This document shows positions 18,901 through 25,472 of a stretch of 64,000 nucleotides of DNA, one piece after another. The stretch lies in contig JAGKWO010000002.1 in NCBI GenBank assembly GCA_021151835.1, positions 1 through 64,000 on the forward strand, given 5' to 3'. The translations under genes were made by a program, and so were the position numbers. Origin of the DNA: Gammaproteobacteria bacterium. Lineage in GTDB: Bacteria > Pseudomonadota > Gammaproteobacteria > Pseudomonadales > Cellvibrionaceae. Numbering within the stretch: position 1 is the stretch's first letter; every line of letters begins with the position of its first letter. The notes below the pieces were generated by a model. That model worked only from the letters and a program-made list of their open reading frames with translations. It was not told the DNA's origin and searched no databases.

Positions 18901-19246
18901 GGACGATGATTTGCGCAACATATTTGCATTGAGTTCAGTGCTTGAGCGGCAGGAAATGAAAGTGCTGTTCGCTGAAAATGGCCGCGACGGAATTGAGGTG
19001 CTGGAAAAAAATCCGGATATCGAAATTGTATTGATGGATATCATGATGCCGGAGATGGATGGCTATGACACGATGCGCGCTATTCGTCGTATACCGCGGT
19101 TCAAATCGTTACCGATTATTACACTCACCGCAAAAGCGATGAAAGGTGATCGGGATAAATGTATCGCCGCCGGTGCCTCTGATTACATCACCAAACCGGT
19201 TGATATTCCGCAGCTGCTATCGCTGATGCGTATCTGGATGCATTAA
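12950..19246 (+). CDS. Giant hybrid histidine kinase: HAMP-repeat array, GAF, HisKA-HATPase, three receivers
   Basis: A 2098-residue cytoplasmic kinase. Residues about 1-150 are divergent HAMP-like units. Eleven tandem 92-residue HAMP-type repeats follow (about 154-1165), ten nearly identical and the last more diverged. Then come GAF (about 1205-1335), a coiled coil, HisKA with H1409 (NMSHELRTP), HATPase (NLLSNAFKF, DSGVGI, GGTGLGLSI) and three receivers. Receiver 1 has lysine (K1752) at the phospho-acceptor site; receivers 2 and 3 keep D1883 and D2030. The ATG at 12950 follows GGGAG; an in-frame ATG at 12908 lacks a site. The design resembles group III (Nik1-type) kinases with long HAMP arrays, but with more repeats. 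The signal is unknown; the upstream DUF5985 pair is the likely input. Confidence 0.93.
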   Translation: MDTAVQLDEQLDVKALLNALMALKKGDFSVRLPADLTGISGKIADTLNEIIESNALLAKGIADVSRDVGREGRLSQRAMIPSVTGGWATIVNSVNTLIDDLVRPTTEMARVIGAVAKGDLSQTMALDVDGRALKGQFLRSATTANTMVEQLSSFASEVTRVAREVGTEGKLGGQANVPGVAGTWKDLTDSVNSMAGNLTSQVRNIADVTTAVANGDLSKKITVDVRGEILQLKDTINTMVDQLRSFASEVTRVAREVGTEGKLGGQAYVPGVGGTWKDLTDNVNFMATNLTDQVRNIADVTTAVANGDLSKKITVDVKGEILQLKDTINVMVDQLSSFASEVTRVAREVGTEGKLGGQAQVKGVAGTWKDLTDSVNSMAGNLTSQVRNIADVTTAVANGDLSKKITVDVKGEILELKNTINVMVDQLSSFASEVTRVAREVGTEGKLGGQAQVKGVGGTWKDLTDNVNFMASNLTGQVRNIAEVTTAVARGDLSKKITVDVKGEILQLKDTINVMVDQLNSFASEVTRVAREVGTEGKLGGQAQVKGVGGTWKDLTDNVNFMASNLTGQVRNIADVTTAVARGDLSKKITVDVKGEILELKDTINVMVDQLSSFASEVTRVAREVGTEGKLGGQANVSGVAGTWKDLTDSVNSMAGNLTDQVRNIAEVTTAVANGDLSKKITVDVKGEIFELKNTINVMVDQLNSFASEVTRVAREVGTEGKLGGQAQVKGVGGTWKDLTDNVNFMASNLTGQVRNIADVTTAVARGDLSKKITADAKGEILELKDTINVMVDQLSSFASEVTRVAREVGTEGKLGGQANVSGVAGTWKDLTDSVNSMAGNLTSQVRNIADVTTAVANGDLSKKISADAKGEILQLKDTINTMVDQLRSFASEVTRVAREVGTEGRLGGQANVPGASGTWKDLTDNVNFMASNLTDQVRNIATVTTAVANGDLSKKITVDVKGEILQLKDTINVMVDQLSSFASEVTRVAREVGTEGKLGGQAQVKGAAGTWKDLTDNVNFMAANLTAQVRGIAGVVTAVANGDLKKKLTVAAQGEIAALANTINEMTDTLAVFADQATTVAREVGVEGKLGGQASVPGAAGTWKDLTENVNQLAANLSTQVRAIAEVATAVTRGDLSRSIQVEARGEVSDLKDNINEMIRNLKETTQKNAQQDWLKTNLARFTRLLQGQRELETVTSLILSELAPLISAHHGVFYMMDATSADSRLHMIASYGYRSSRKLPTAFLPGEGLVGQCALEKTRIWLTDVPANYIQVSSGLGSAAPNNIVILPILFEQQVKAVIEIASLDRFTDTHLSFLDQLMESIGVVLNTIETNSRTESLLTQSQSLAQELQQTNQELAEKARLLSEQNIEVERKNTEVEQAKMELEEKASQLALSSKYKSEFLANMSHELRTPLNSLLILAQQLSDNPNGNLTDKQVEYARTIHGSGSDLLTLINDILDLSKIESGTVTLEISEYRFLAIRNYVERTFRHMAEAKQLGFSIELDGSLPSSLMTDTTRLQQILKNLLSNAFKFTSRGEVTLRISLITTGWSADHPTLSQADAVLAFSVSDSGVGIAADKLQLIFEAFQQADGSTARRYGGTGLGLSISRELARLLGGEIRVESEVDVGSTFTLFLPYQKGSSNLVELTTRQRTAALPPNTSNMTSVQAAPNEPLSLPQGTLPAPLELEANLDDRALINQGDPTVLIVEDDQQRANLLLDAVRGHNFKGVWITAGDAVLTLARDYQPLAIFLKLQLYNADGFSVLERLKRDPATRHIPVHTMSAAADINPAIEQEEREQSLRLGAISYLPGLTHSERLQHELARIQGYLHREKPKLLVVEDDDVQRNNIVELIGTADVDIIDVNNGKDALAALSATHFDCVVLDLTLPDMDGFDVIDIMVGDERMRDVPVIIYTAKELSRKEVTKLKRVGKTIVVKDARSPERLLNETSLFLHRAHSGMPEQQRRMMEALHDAGGSLAGRKVLVVDDDLRNIFALSSVLERQEMKVLFAENGRDGIEVLEKNPDIEIVLMDIMMPEMDGYDTMRAIRRIPRFKSLPIITLTAKAMKGDRDKCIAAGASDYITKPVDIPQLLSLMRIWMH
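13409..16444. repeat. Eleven 276-bp in-frame tandem repeats
   Basis: Each unit is 276 bp (92 codons) and begins at the codons for FASEVTRVAREVG. Units 1-10 are highly similar in DNA as well as protein; unit 11 (from about 16169) is diverged. Variation is patchwork: alternating blocks such as SVNSMAGNL versus NVNFMASNL, and QVKGVGG versus NVSGVAG, recur in non-adjacent units, which suggests past unequal crossover or gene conversion. The antisense strand is open over long stretches only because of the periodicity. Confidence 0.95.
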
Positions 19247-19249
19247 TCC

Positions 19250-20071
19250 ATGGATCAAGCCGTTGTTGAGACACTGGAAATAAATTTGTTGCTGGACGCT
19301 ATATTCCAGTACACCGGACGCGATTATCGCTATCACCGGCCGGATTTTTTCCGCCAAAAAATATTGGGCTTTATGAAGGCCAACGCAATTGCAACAATTT
19401 CCGGATTGCAAGACAAGGTACTTCATGAGCCCGATATTCTCGACTCGCTCCTGGACTATATAGATTCCCGCCCGGTACGGTTGTTTGATCACCCCGATAA
19501 AATAATGCGACTCCGGCAGCTAATGGTTCCCTGGCTCCGCTCATTTCCCAGTGCAAAAATCTGGATCGCGGATTGCGTTGCCCCGGAGGAAGTCTTTAGC
19601 TGGATTATTTTATTAATGGAGGAAAACCTATATTGTAAAACGCAGTTGTATGTCACCAGCCCTAACACTAATTTTCTCGCTGCATCAAAACAAGGGCAAT
19701 GGTCATCCGACTTGTTTGAACTATACGAACAGAATTACCAACTTGCTGGCGGCACTCGTTCGTTGTCATATTATTGCTCAAGGATAAAAGACACGTTCGT
19801 GTTTAATCCGGAACTTGGGAATAATATCTATTGGTCCCAATACTCCCTTGTTAGCGGCGCTTCCTTCAATGAATATGAAGTTATTATTTGTGCCGGAGGA
19901 TTAGCACACCTGAACGTACCGGGAAAAAATCGCGCACTATCGCTTTTTTATAGTAGCCAGCCAGTATTCGGTTTATTAGCCGATCATAGAAGCGGTTCCT
20001 TCGCTGGACCAACAGAATCGTTCTACAAAATTATTTCCAGCGAATCCGGAATTTACCAACGCAAACATTAA
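19250..20071 (+). CDS. CheR-like protein with degenerate methyltransferase motifs
   Basis: A 273-residue homologue of chemotaxis methyltransferase CheR. The N-terminal helical domain (LLLDAIFQYTGRDYRYHR, from residue 13) and overall length match. The catalytic parts do not: the S-adenosylmethionine loop, normally G-C/S-ATGEE-x-YS, reads IADCVAPEEVFS (106-117); the ribose-binding TDIN is TSPN (136-139); the arginine-containing VTxFFRD region reads RPVRLFDHP (about 74-82). It starts three bases after the kinase stop. Related loci carry working CheR and often CheB here. This copy is probably a non-catalytic binding or scaffold protein; the frame is intact. Confidence 0.8.
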   Translation: MDQAVVETLEINLLLDAIFQYTGRDYRYHRPDFFRQKILGFMKANAIATISGLQDKVLHEPDILDSLLDYIDSRPVRLFDHPDKIMRLRQLMVPWLRSFPSAKIWIADCVAPEEVFSWIILLMEENLYCKTQLYVTSPNTNFLAASKQGQWSSDLFELYEQNYQLAGGTRSLSYYCSRIKDTFVFNPELGNNIYWSQYSLVSGASFNEYEVIICAGGLAHLNVPGKNRALSLFYSSQPVFGLLADHRSGSFAGPTESFYKIISSESGIYQRKH

Positions 20072-20267
20072 ACAAACAAGCGCAATAAAATTCCAGGTAC
20101 CTCATCCTGAATCGGGTACGTCATCATAAATTGGTTTTCGCTAATACCAGCAGGCGGGTTTCATCCGCTGTTGCAACTTTTCATTTTTACCATCATAAAA
20201 AGCCGTCGATAAATTACACCATGGTATTGATGCCGCGCCTGGGGTATAGCGGGAGTACAAGGAAAGT

Positions 20268-20483
20268 TTAACCCTGCTGCTGATAAACCGGTGGAGTCCA
20301 GGTTGCGCGTGAACGGCCAACACGTTGTTCCAGGGCTTTTTGCGCTGCCGCAAGCGAATCGAAAAAACCGTGGGAGATGCCGGGGCCTTCGACAAGTTCG
20401 AAATAGGCCGCAAGGGCATCTTCATCCTCATCGTAAACTTTTACAAGGTGAATATCGAATTTAGTACCAGCAATAGTATCCAT
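20268..20483 (-). CDS. Small conserved protein of an unnamed family (paralogue C), 71 aa
   Basis: A 71-residue protein starting MDTI, as in paralogue A, with the family core HLVKVYD, acidic patch EDEDALAAYFELVEGP, then GFFDSLAAAQKA. A Pro/Gln-rich tail ends it. The frame extends upstream to 20564, but the start at 20483 aligns with the relative at 4190, and the longer version would read through the terminator at 20524-20550. It follows the hemerythrin gene on the same strand. Function unknown. Confidence 0.65.
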   Translation of the reverse strand: MDTIAGTKFDIHLVKVYDEDEDALAAYFELVEGPGISHGFFDSLAAAQKALEQRVGRSRATWTPPVYQQQG

Positions 20484-20523
20484 AGCTACCACCCGATTAA
20501 ACGGCAACATTAATTCACACCCC

Positions 20524-20550
20524 ATAAAATAAAGGGGCTTTCGCCCCCTT
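20524..20550 (-). terminator. Intrinsic terminator after the hemerythrin gene
   Basis: On the minus strand a GC-rich hairpin (AAGGGGGC, loop GAAA, GCCCCTT) is followed by TTTATTTTAT. It lies 18 bases past the hemerythrin stop and separates that gene from paralogue C. Confidence 0.75.
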
Positions 20551-20567
20551 ATTATTGCTGGCATTTG

Positions 20568-21050
20568 TTACATTGATGCTGCTTTCAGTTCTTCCTTGCG
20601 CGCTGCAAGTTGGGCGCCCAATTCAATCAGGTCGAGTTTTGATTCCTTAACCTTGGGGAAAATTTCGTTTTGCTCTTCCTTAACGTGGTGCTTAACGTAT
20701 TCAGACAATACTTTTACCTTGGCATCATACAGCTCGCTGCCGGGTTCTTCGCCTTGAATCTGGGCGATGAGATATTTTAATGTCTCATGCTCAACCTTCG
20801 CTTCCGGAACCAATGATTTATCCTTTAATACTTTTTCAATCGCCGGATAAAAAATTTCTTCTTCAATTTGCGCATGGACAGTCAGTTCCTGGCAAATCTC
20901 CAATGCCAGTGCTTGTTTCTTGTCAGCGGAGCGCGTTGATTCGAACTTTTCAAAAAGGTCATTAACCAATTTGTGGTCAGCCCTTAACAAACGGGTAGCT
21001 TCTTGAGCTTTGCCAGCCATGGAAACGATTTTCTTTGCTGAGTTAGGCAT
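20568..21050 (-). CDS. Hemerythrin-domain (HHE) protein
   Basis: A 160-residue four-helix-bundle protein binding a di-iron centre. Metal ligands are visible in order: LRADHKL near residue 24, ELTVHAQIEEEIFYP around 57-71 (HxxxE), EHETLKYL near 89, and YVKHHVKEEQNEIFP near 117-131 (HxxxE). Such proteins sense or buffer oxygen, iron or nitric oxide. The ATG at 21050 is chosen for the GGAGA just upstream; the frame could extend to 21146 but adds an unrelated tail. It has its own terminator and is probably monocistronic. Confidence 0.88.
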   Translation of the reverse strand: MPNSAKKIVSMAGKAQEATRLLRADHKLVNDLFEKFESTRSADKKQALALEICQELTVHAQIEEEIFYPAIEKVLKDKSLVPEAKVEHETLKYLIAQIQGEEPGSELYDAKVKVLSEYVKHHVKEEQNEIFPKVKESKLDLIELGAQLAARKEELKAASM

Positions 21051-21700
21051 AGGATTATCTCCAGATTTAAAACACGGTAAAAAATCAAATTGTTGTAGAG
21101 ATACAAACTGATTGTGAGGCCGGTATTTACCAGGCCACTTAATCATGATGTGTAAAAGTGCAATATAGATACCAACTCATACAATCTGTCGCTAGCTGCC
21201 GCGTTTATCCAGAATTTACCCCTGTTACCGTGTTTTAATCACCTTTACAGCGTTAATTTATTTTCAAATTTACACAAAACTGTGAATATTTTATTTTAAA
21301 TTTATTCACATTAATCAGGGATTATTGTTTTGCTGGCGAGGGCTTAATATTTATTCGTCACAACTGGTCGCAACTGGAAGGTGATTAGTTGTTTTTTATT
21401 TTAACAATGACTTTTACGCCACATTCACTGACTGTGAAACGCCTATGTGAAATCCCTGATAGGATTAACAATTCATTTCGGTAATTTTTTCCCCGGAATT
21501 TTGCAAATCACAATTCATAACCATTGCAAAATATTCAATGCCCTGCATTTTCGCTGGTGATTTACACCGCAAATAAATCCATATATTCCAATCCATCCTG
21601 TGGGAGACGCCACATTGACGCTACAGATGCCGGATTAACTTGCGGTATCAACATTGCATAATTCAATGCTTCTGTATTAATTGAATTATAGGGGTCCCCG
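21051..21700. other. Long intergenic region, AT-rich
   Basis: About 650 bases without a gene I can support, separating divergent hemerythrin and alcohol dehydrogenase genes. It contains a widely spaced inverted repeat, ATCAGGGATT (21314-21323) and AATCCCTGAT (21451-21460), whose meaning I cannot tell. AGGGG near 21690 is the ribosome-binding site of the dehydrogenase. Confidence 0.5.
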
Positions 21701-22924
21701 ATGAAAGCCATAGTATTCCATGATATTGGCGATATACGCCTGGAAGATGTACCCGAACCCGAAATTGAGCAACCAACCGATGCTATCGTGCGAATTACTA
21801 CCTCAGCGATCTGCGGCACGGATTTGCATTTTGTGCGCGGGACGGTCGGTGGAATGAAGAAGGGTATTATCCTCGGCCACGAAGCTGTCGGAATTGTTGA
21901 AGCCCTTGGTGATGATGTCAGGAATCTCCAGATTGGTGATCGCGTGGTAGTTCCCTCCACTATCGCATGCGGTAATTGTTCCTATTGTCGTGCCGGTTAT
22001 TATGCCCAATGCGATAATTCCAATCCCCTTGGCAAATCATCCGGAACTGCTTTTTTTGGCGGCCCGGAAAATAGTGGATCATTTAATGGATTGCAGGCGG
22101 AAAAAGCGCGCATTCCATTCGCCCACATCGGATTAATTAAATTACCGATGGAAATTACCGATGACCAGGCGATTTTACTTTCCGATATTTTCCCGACCGG
22201 ATATTTCGGTGCGGAAATGGCTGAAATCACTCCCGGTGATACCGTTGCAGTATTTGGTTGTGGCCCGGTGGGGCAATTTGCTATTGCGAGTGCGAAACTC
22301 ATGGGCGCAGCGCGCGTTTTTGCTATTGATAAACACCAAGACCGCCTGACCATGGCACAAGCGCAAGGTGCGGAGATTATTAATTTTGAAAAGGAAGATC
22401 CGGTGAGTACATTGCAGCGCATGACCAATGGTATCGGCGTTGATCGCGCTATCGATGCAGTGGGTGTGGACGCCGAACATGCCCATCACCACGGCACCGA
22501 TAAAGACACGCGTGCCACGATTAAAAAATTTGAACAGGAAGTAAAAGAAATCGCCCCTGTTACAGCACCGGACGGAAAAAACTGGATTCCCGGCGATGCA
22601 CCAAGCCAGGCATTGCATTGGGCGGTCAACGCGCTGGCCAAGGCAGGCACCTTATCAATCATCGGCGTTTATTCGGAAAAATCCCAGGTGTTTCCAATTG
22701 GCCTTGCGATGAATAAAAACCTGACCATCAATATGGGCAATTGCCATCATCGCAAATACATTCCCAAACTTATTGAACTCGTTGTTAGCGGGCGAATCGA
22801 TCCCAGTAAAATCCTGACCAATGTTGAACCTATTGCAGATGCGATTGAGGCCTTTAAAGCATTTGACCGGCGTGATAATGGGTGGATAAAAGTGGAGCTG
22901 CGAGCCCAGGAAACCGGGCGTTGA
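21701..22924 (+). CDS. Zinc-dependent alcohol dehydrogenase (formaldehyde-dehydrogenase-like)
   Basis: A 407-residue medium-chain dehydrogenase. The catalytic-zinc region is ICGTDLHFVRG (about 37-47) and GHEAVG (about 60-65); the structural-zinc loop is ACGNCSYCRAGYYAQC (about 89-104). The Rossmann loop is VFGCGPVGQ near 183-191. An insertion rich in histidines and charges (AEHAHHHGTDKDT, about 263) and the total length place it nearer the glutathione-independent formaldehyde dehydrogenase/YjmD-like branch than classical ADH. The ATG has AGGGG upstream. The exoIII gene follows after 46 bp on the same strand. Substrate not determined. Confidence 0.87.
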   Translation: MKAIVFHDIGDIRLEDVPEPEIEQPTDAIVRITTSAICGTDLHFVRGTVGGMKKGIILGHEAVGIVEALGDDVRNLQIGDRVVVPSTIACGNCSYCRAGYYAQCDNSNPLGKSSGTAFFGGPENSGSFNGLQAEKARIPFAHIGLIKLPMEITDDQAILLSDIFPTGYFGAEMAEITPGDTVAVFGCGPVGQFAIASAKLMGAARVFAIDKHQDRLTMAQAQGAEIINFEKEDPVSTLQRMTNGIGVDRAIDAVGVDAEHAHHHGTDKDTRATIKKFEQEVKEIAPVTAPDGKNWIPGDAPSQALHWAVNALAKAGTLSIIGVYSEKSQVFPIGLAMNKNLTINMGNCHHRKYIPKLIELVVSGRIDPSKILTNVEPIADAIEAFKAFDRRDNGWIKVELRAQETGR

Positions 22925-22970
22925 CAAGTGCCGATAAACATTCGCGTTGTGTTGAATGAAAGGAGCTACT

Positions 22971-23744
22971 ATGGCGATAAAATTAGCCACCTATAACGTG
23001 AACGGGATCAATGCCCGGTTAACGTTACTGCTGCGCTGGCTTGCCGAAGAACAACCGGATATTGTTTGCCTGCAGGAATTAAAAGCGCCGCAGGAAAAAT
23101 TTCCGGAAAAAGCGATCATTGAGAGTGGTTATGATGTTATCTGGCACGGACAAAAAAGCTGGAATGGTGTGGCGATACTGTCCCGTGTCGGCAAGCCGCT
23201 TGAAATTCGCAGGGCGCTGCCGGGTGATCCCGATGATAGCCACAGCCGTTACCTGGAAGCGGCGATTAACGGAATTATTGTAGGTTGCCTTTATCTACCC
23301 AACGGGAATCCACAACCGGGTCCGAAATTCGATTATAAATTGCAATGGTTTGAACGGTTGAAATTACATGCCGCCGGGTTGCTCGCCTCCGGCGCGCCGG
23401 TTGTATTAGCCGGTGATTACAATGTAATTCCAACAGATCTGGATGTGTATAAACCGGAACGCTGGCTTGATGATGCGTTATTTCAACCCGAAGTAAAAAA
23501 AGCCTATCAGGAATTGCTTGAACAGGGCTGGACCGACGCCCTCAGGAAAATGCACCCCACCGAAAAAATTTATACCTTCTGGGATTATTTTCGTAACGCC
23601 TACGCCCGCGATGCCGGTATCCGCATAGATCATATTTTATTAAGCCCCCAATTAGATAAAAAGCTTATCGCCTGCGGTGTTGGAAAAAATGTGCGCGGCT
23701 GGGGAAAAAGCAGTGACCATGCACCGGTGTGGGCTGAATTTTGA
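22971..23744 (+). CDS. xthA: Exodeoxyribonuclease III (AP endonuclease)
   Basis: A 257-residue exonuclease-III family protein that cuts at abasic sites in base-excision repair. Motifs in order: TYNVNGINAR (about 6-15), CLQELK with the metal-binding Glu (about 35-40), LAGDYNVIPTDLDV (about 147-160) and SSDHAPVWAEF at the C-terminus with the catalytic Asp-His. The ATG at 22971 follows AAGGAG; an in-frame ATG at 22956 overlaps that ribosome-binding site and is not used. The stop overlaps the TTG start of the DUF72 gene. Confidence 0.93.
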   Translation: MAIKLATYNVNGINARLTLLLRWLAEEQPDIVCLQELKAPQEKFPEKAIIESGYDVIWHGQKSWNGVAILSRVGKPLEIRRALPGDPDDSHSRYLEAAINGIIVGCLYLPNGNPQPGPKFDYKLQWFERLKLHAAGLLASGAPVVLAGDYNVIPTDLDVYKPERWLDDALFQPEVKKAYQELLEQGWTDALRKMHPTEKIYTFWDYFRNAYARDAGIRIDHILLSPQLDKKLIACGVGKNVRGWGKSSDHAPVWAEF

Positions 23745-24484
23745 TATACATAGGCACCAGCGGGATCGTATTGCCCGTCACTAAAGAAAATTTTCCAAAT
23801 GAATTAAAATCGGCAACTCGATTGCAGTATTACAGCACTTTGTTTAATTCGCTCGAAATAAACAGTTCATTTTATAAAACACCACAACCGCAAACATTTT
23901 CAAAATGGGAGCATGAAGTTGATGCGGACTTCAGGTTCACCGTTAAAATGTCCCGCGATATTACCCACAGCAAAAAACTTGATTTCAATCCTGAAGACCT
24001 TAACAGGTTCATGCGTGCCGCCAATCATATGGAGCAAAAAAAAGGGGCATTACTGGTTCAATTCCCGGCCAGTATTACCGCCGATTATTTTTTAAAAGTT
24101 GAAGAGTTAATTAAGCAAACACAATCGTTACAGGGAGCGTCAACATGGGATATTGCTGTCGAAGTCAGGCATAACAGCTGGTATAACCCGGCAACCTGCG
24201 ACCTGTTTATGCGGCATGGGGCATCGATGGTATTTCATGATATGCCCGGATCAAAAACCCCGCTCGATCAACCCGTAACCACTATTCTTTACCTCCGCTT
24301 CCACGGCCCTGCCGGCGACTACAAGGGAAATTACAACCTTGACGATATCGGGAAATATATCGAACTAATCAACCACTCACACAAAATCGGCAAAACTGTG
24401 TTCGTATACTTTAACAATACCATTGGAAATGCATATGAAAATGCATTGTCACTGCAACATCATATCCGCCAGCATATTGAGTAA
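23741..24484 (+). CDS. DUF72 (YecE-like) TIM-barrel protein, first paralogue
   Basis: A 247-residue DUF72 protein. The family marks are YIGTSG at the N-terminus, FNSLEINSSFY near 38-48, FRFTVKMSRDITH near 67-79, VEVRHNSWY near 147-155, LRFHGP and the C-terminal VYFNNT. The most likely start is TTG at 23741, overlapping the exoIII stop (TTGA), since the conserved N-terminal strand begins at once. The tight coupling to an AP endonuclease suggests a repair-linked role. A second paralogue is at 48352-49275, next to ku-ligD. Biochemical function is not established. Confidence 0.88.
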   Translation: MIYIGTSGIVLPVTKENFPNELKSATRLQYYSTLFNSLEINSSFYKTPQPQTFSKWEHEVDADFRFTVKMSRDITHSKKLDFNPEDLNRFMRAANHMEQKKGALLVQFPASITADYFLKVEELIKQTQSLQGASTWDIAVEVRHNSWYNPATCDLFMRHGASMVFHDMPGSKTPLDQPVTTILYLRFHGPAGDYKGNYNLDDIGKYIELINHSHKIGKTVFVYFNNTIGNAYENALSLQHHIRQHIE

Positions 24485-24791
24485 AGAATTAATGACTGAA
24501 TCCTTTCCTCAATTCATAAAAGTAATCCGGTTCCCAAAAGGACAAGCCACTCAGCTATAGCACACCCTCGACATTACCCACCCCAATCTATTCCGTAGGC
24601 GGTGGTTTTATGATGCCTATTGCGAAAACCCAATTGTCCCACTACTGGTGAGACAATTGCCCTGCCCCATATCTTCCAGGTCAGTTCCCTTAATATGACA
24701 CTGGTTTTTCACTAGCGCGATGAATAGCCCCTTTGATACATTGCGTGGCATTTGGTGAGCGCCACCATTTCAAACAGGCACATAATAATCC
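24485..24791. other. Intergenic region with a strong hairpin
   Basis: No gene is supported. At 24631-24659 there is a 12-bp stem with one mismatch (CAATTGTCCCAC, loop TACTG, GTGAGACAATTG). There is no T run beside it, so it may be an operator of the two-component system downstream rather than a terminator. Confidence 0.55.
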
Positions 24792-25472
24792 ATGAAAATA
24801 CTGATTATTGAAGACGACCCCAAAATCCGCACCTATGTCGGAAAAGGTTTAAAGGAGGCCGGGCATGTCGTCGATCTGGCGGAAGACGGGGAGATTGGCC
24901 TGCACCGTGCGTCGAGTGAAAAATATGATGTGCTGATTATTGACCGCATGCTGCCATTGCTTGATGGCCTTTCCATTATTAAAACCCTGCGCGGCAGTGG
25001 AAATCTGACCGGCGTTTTAATCCTAAGCTCCCTCGGCGATGTAGACGACAAAGTGACGGGATTGCGCGCCGGCGGCGATGATTACCTGGTTAAACCGTTT
25101 GCCTTTGTTGAACTCCTGGCGCGGGTTGAGGCGCTGGGTAAACGCGCGTCCTTGCCGTTATCAGCGCAATCCACCACCCTGAAAGCCGGTAACCTGGAAT
25201 TGGATTTGCTCGCCCACAAAGTGCGCTGTAACGGCAAACTCATTGAGCTGCAACCGCGCGAATTCCGCTTGCTGGAATACCTTGTGAAATTCAAAGGCCA
25301 ACTGGTTACGCGTACTATGCTGCTGGAAGGCGTGTGGGATTATCATTTTGATCCGCAGACCAGTGTGATTGATGTGCACATAAGCCGCTTGCGCAAAAAG
25401 CTGGGCGATACCGGAAATACGTTAATCAAAACCGTGCGCGGTGCAGGATACATTATTGATGACAGTTTCTAG
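24792..25472 (+). CDS. OmpR-family response regulator
   Basis: A 226-residue regulator of CopR/QseB/PmrA type. The receiver has D8 and D9 in IIEDD, phospho-acceptor D51 in LIIDRMLP, and K101-type lysine in LVKPFAF; the C-terminal winged helix contains LQPREFRLLEYLVK and VDVHISRLRKKL. It is cotranscribed with the sensor kinase, whose start lies inside its 3' end. The stimulus is not evident; there is no metal-resistance or polymyxin gene nearby. The hairpin at 24631-24659 could be its binding site. Confidence 0.93.
   Translation: MKILIIEDDPKIRTYVGKGLKEAGHVVDLAEDGEIGLHRASSEKYDVLIIDRMLPLLDGLSIIKTLRGSGNLTGVLILSSLGDVDDKVTGLRAGGDDYLVKPFAFVELLARVEALGKRASLPLSAQSTTLKAGNLELDLLAHKVRCNGKLIELQPREFRLLEYLVKFKGQLVTRTMLLEGVWDYHFDPQTSVIDVHISRLRKKLGDTGNTLIKTVRGAGYIIDDSF

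Noticed and set aside
21562..21960. Minus-strand frame reaching out of the alcohol dehydrogenase gene
   Set aside because: Its first two thirds are antisense to a clear dehydrogenase. The tail (ending GLEYMDLFAV) looks protein-like but has no independent start.
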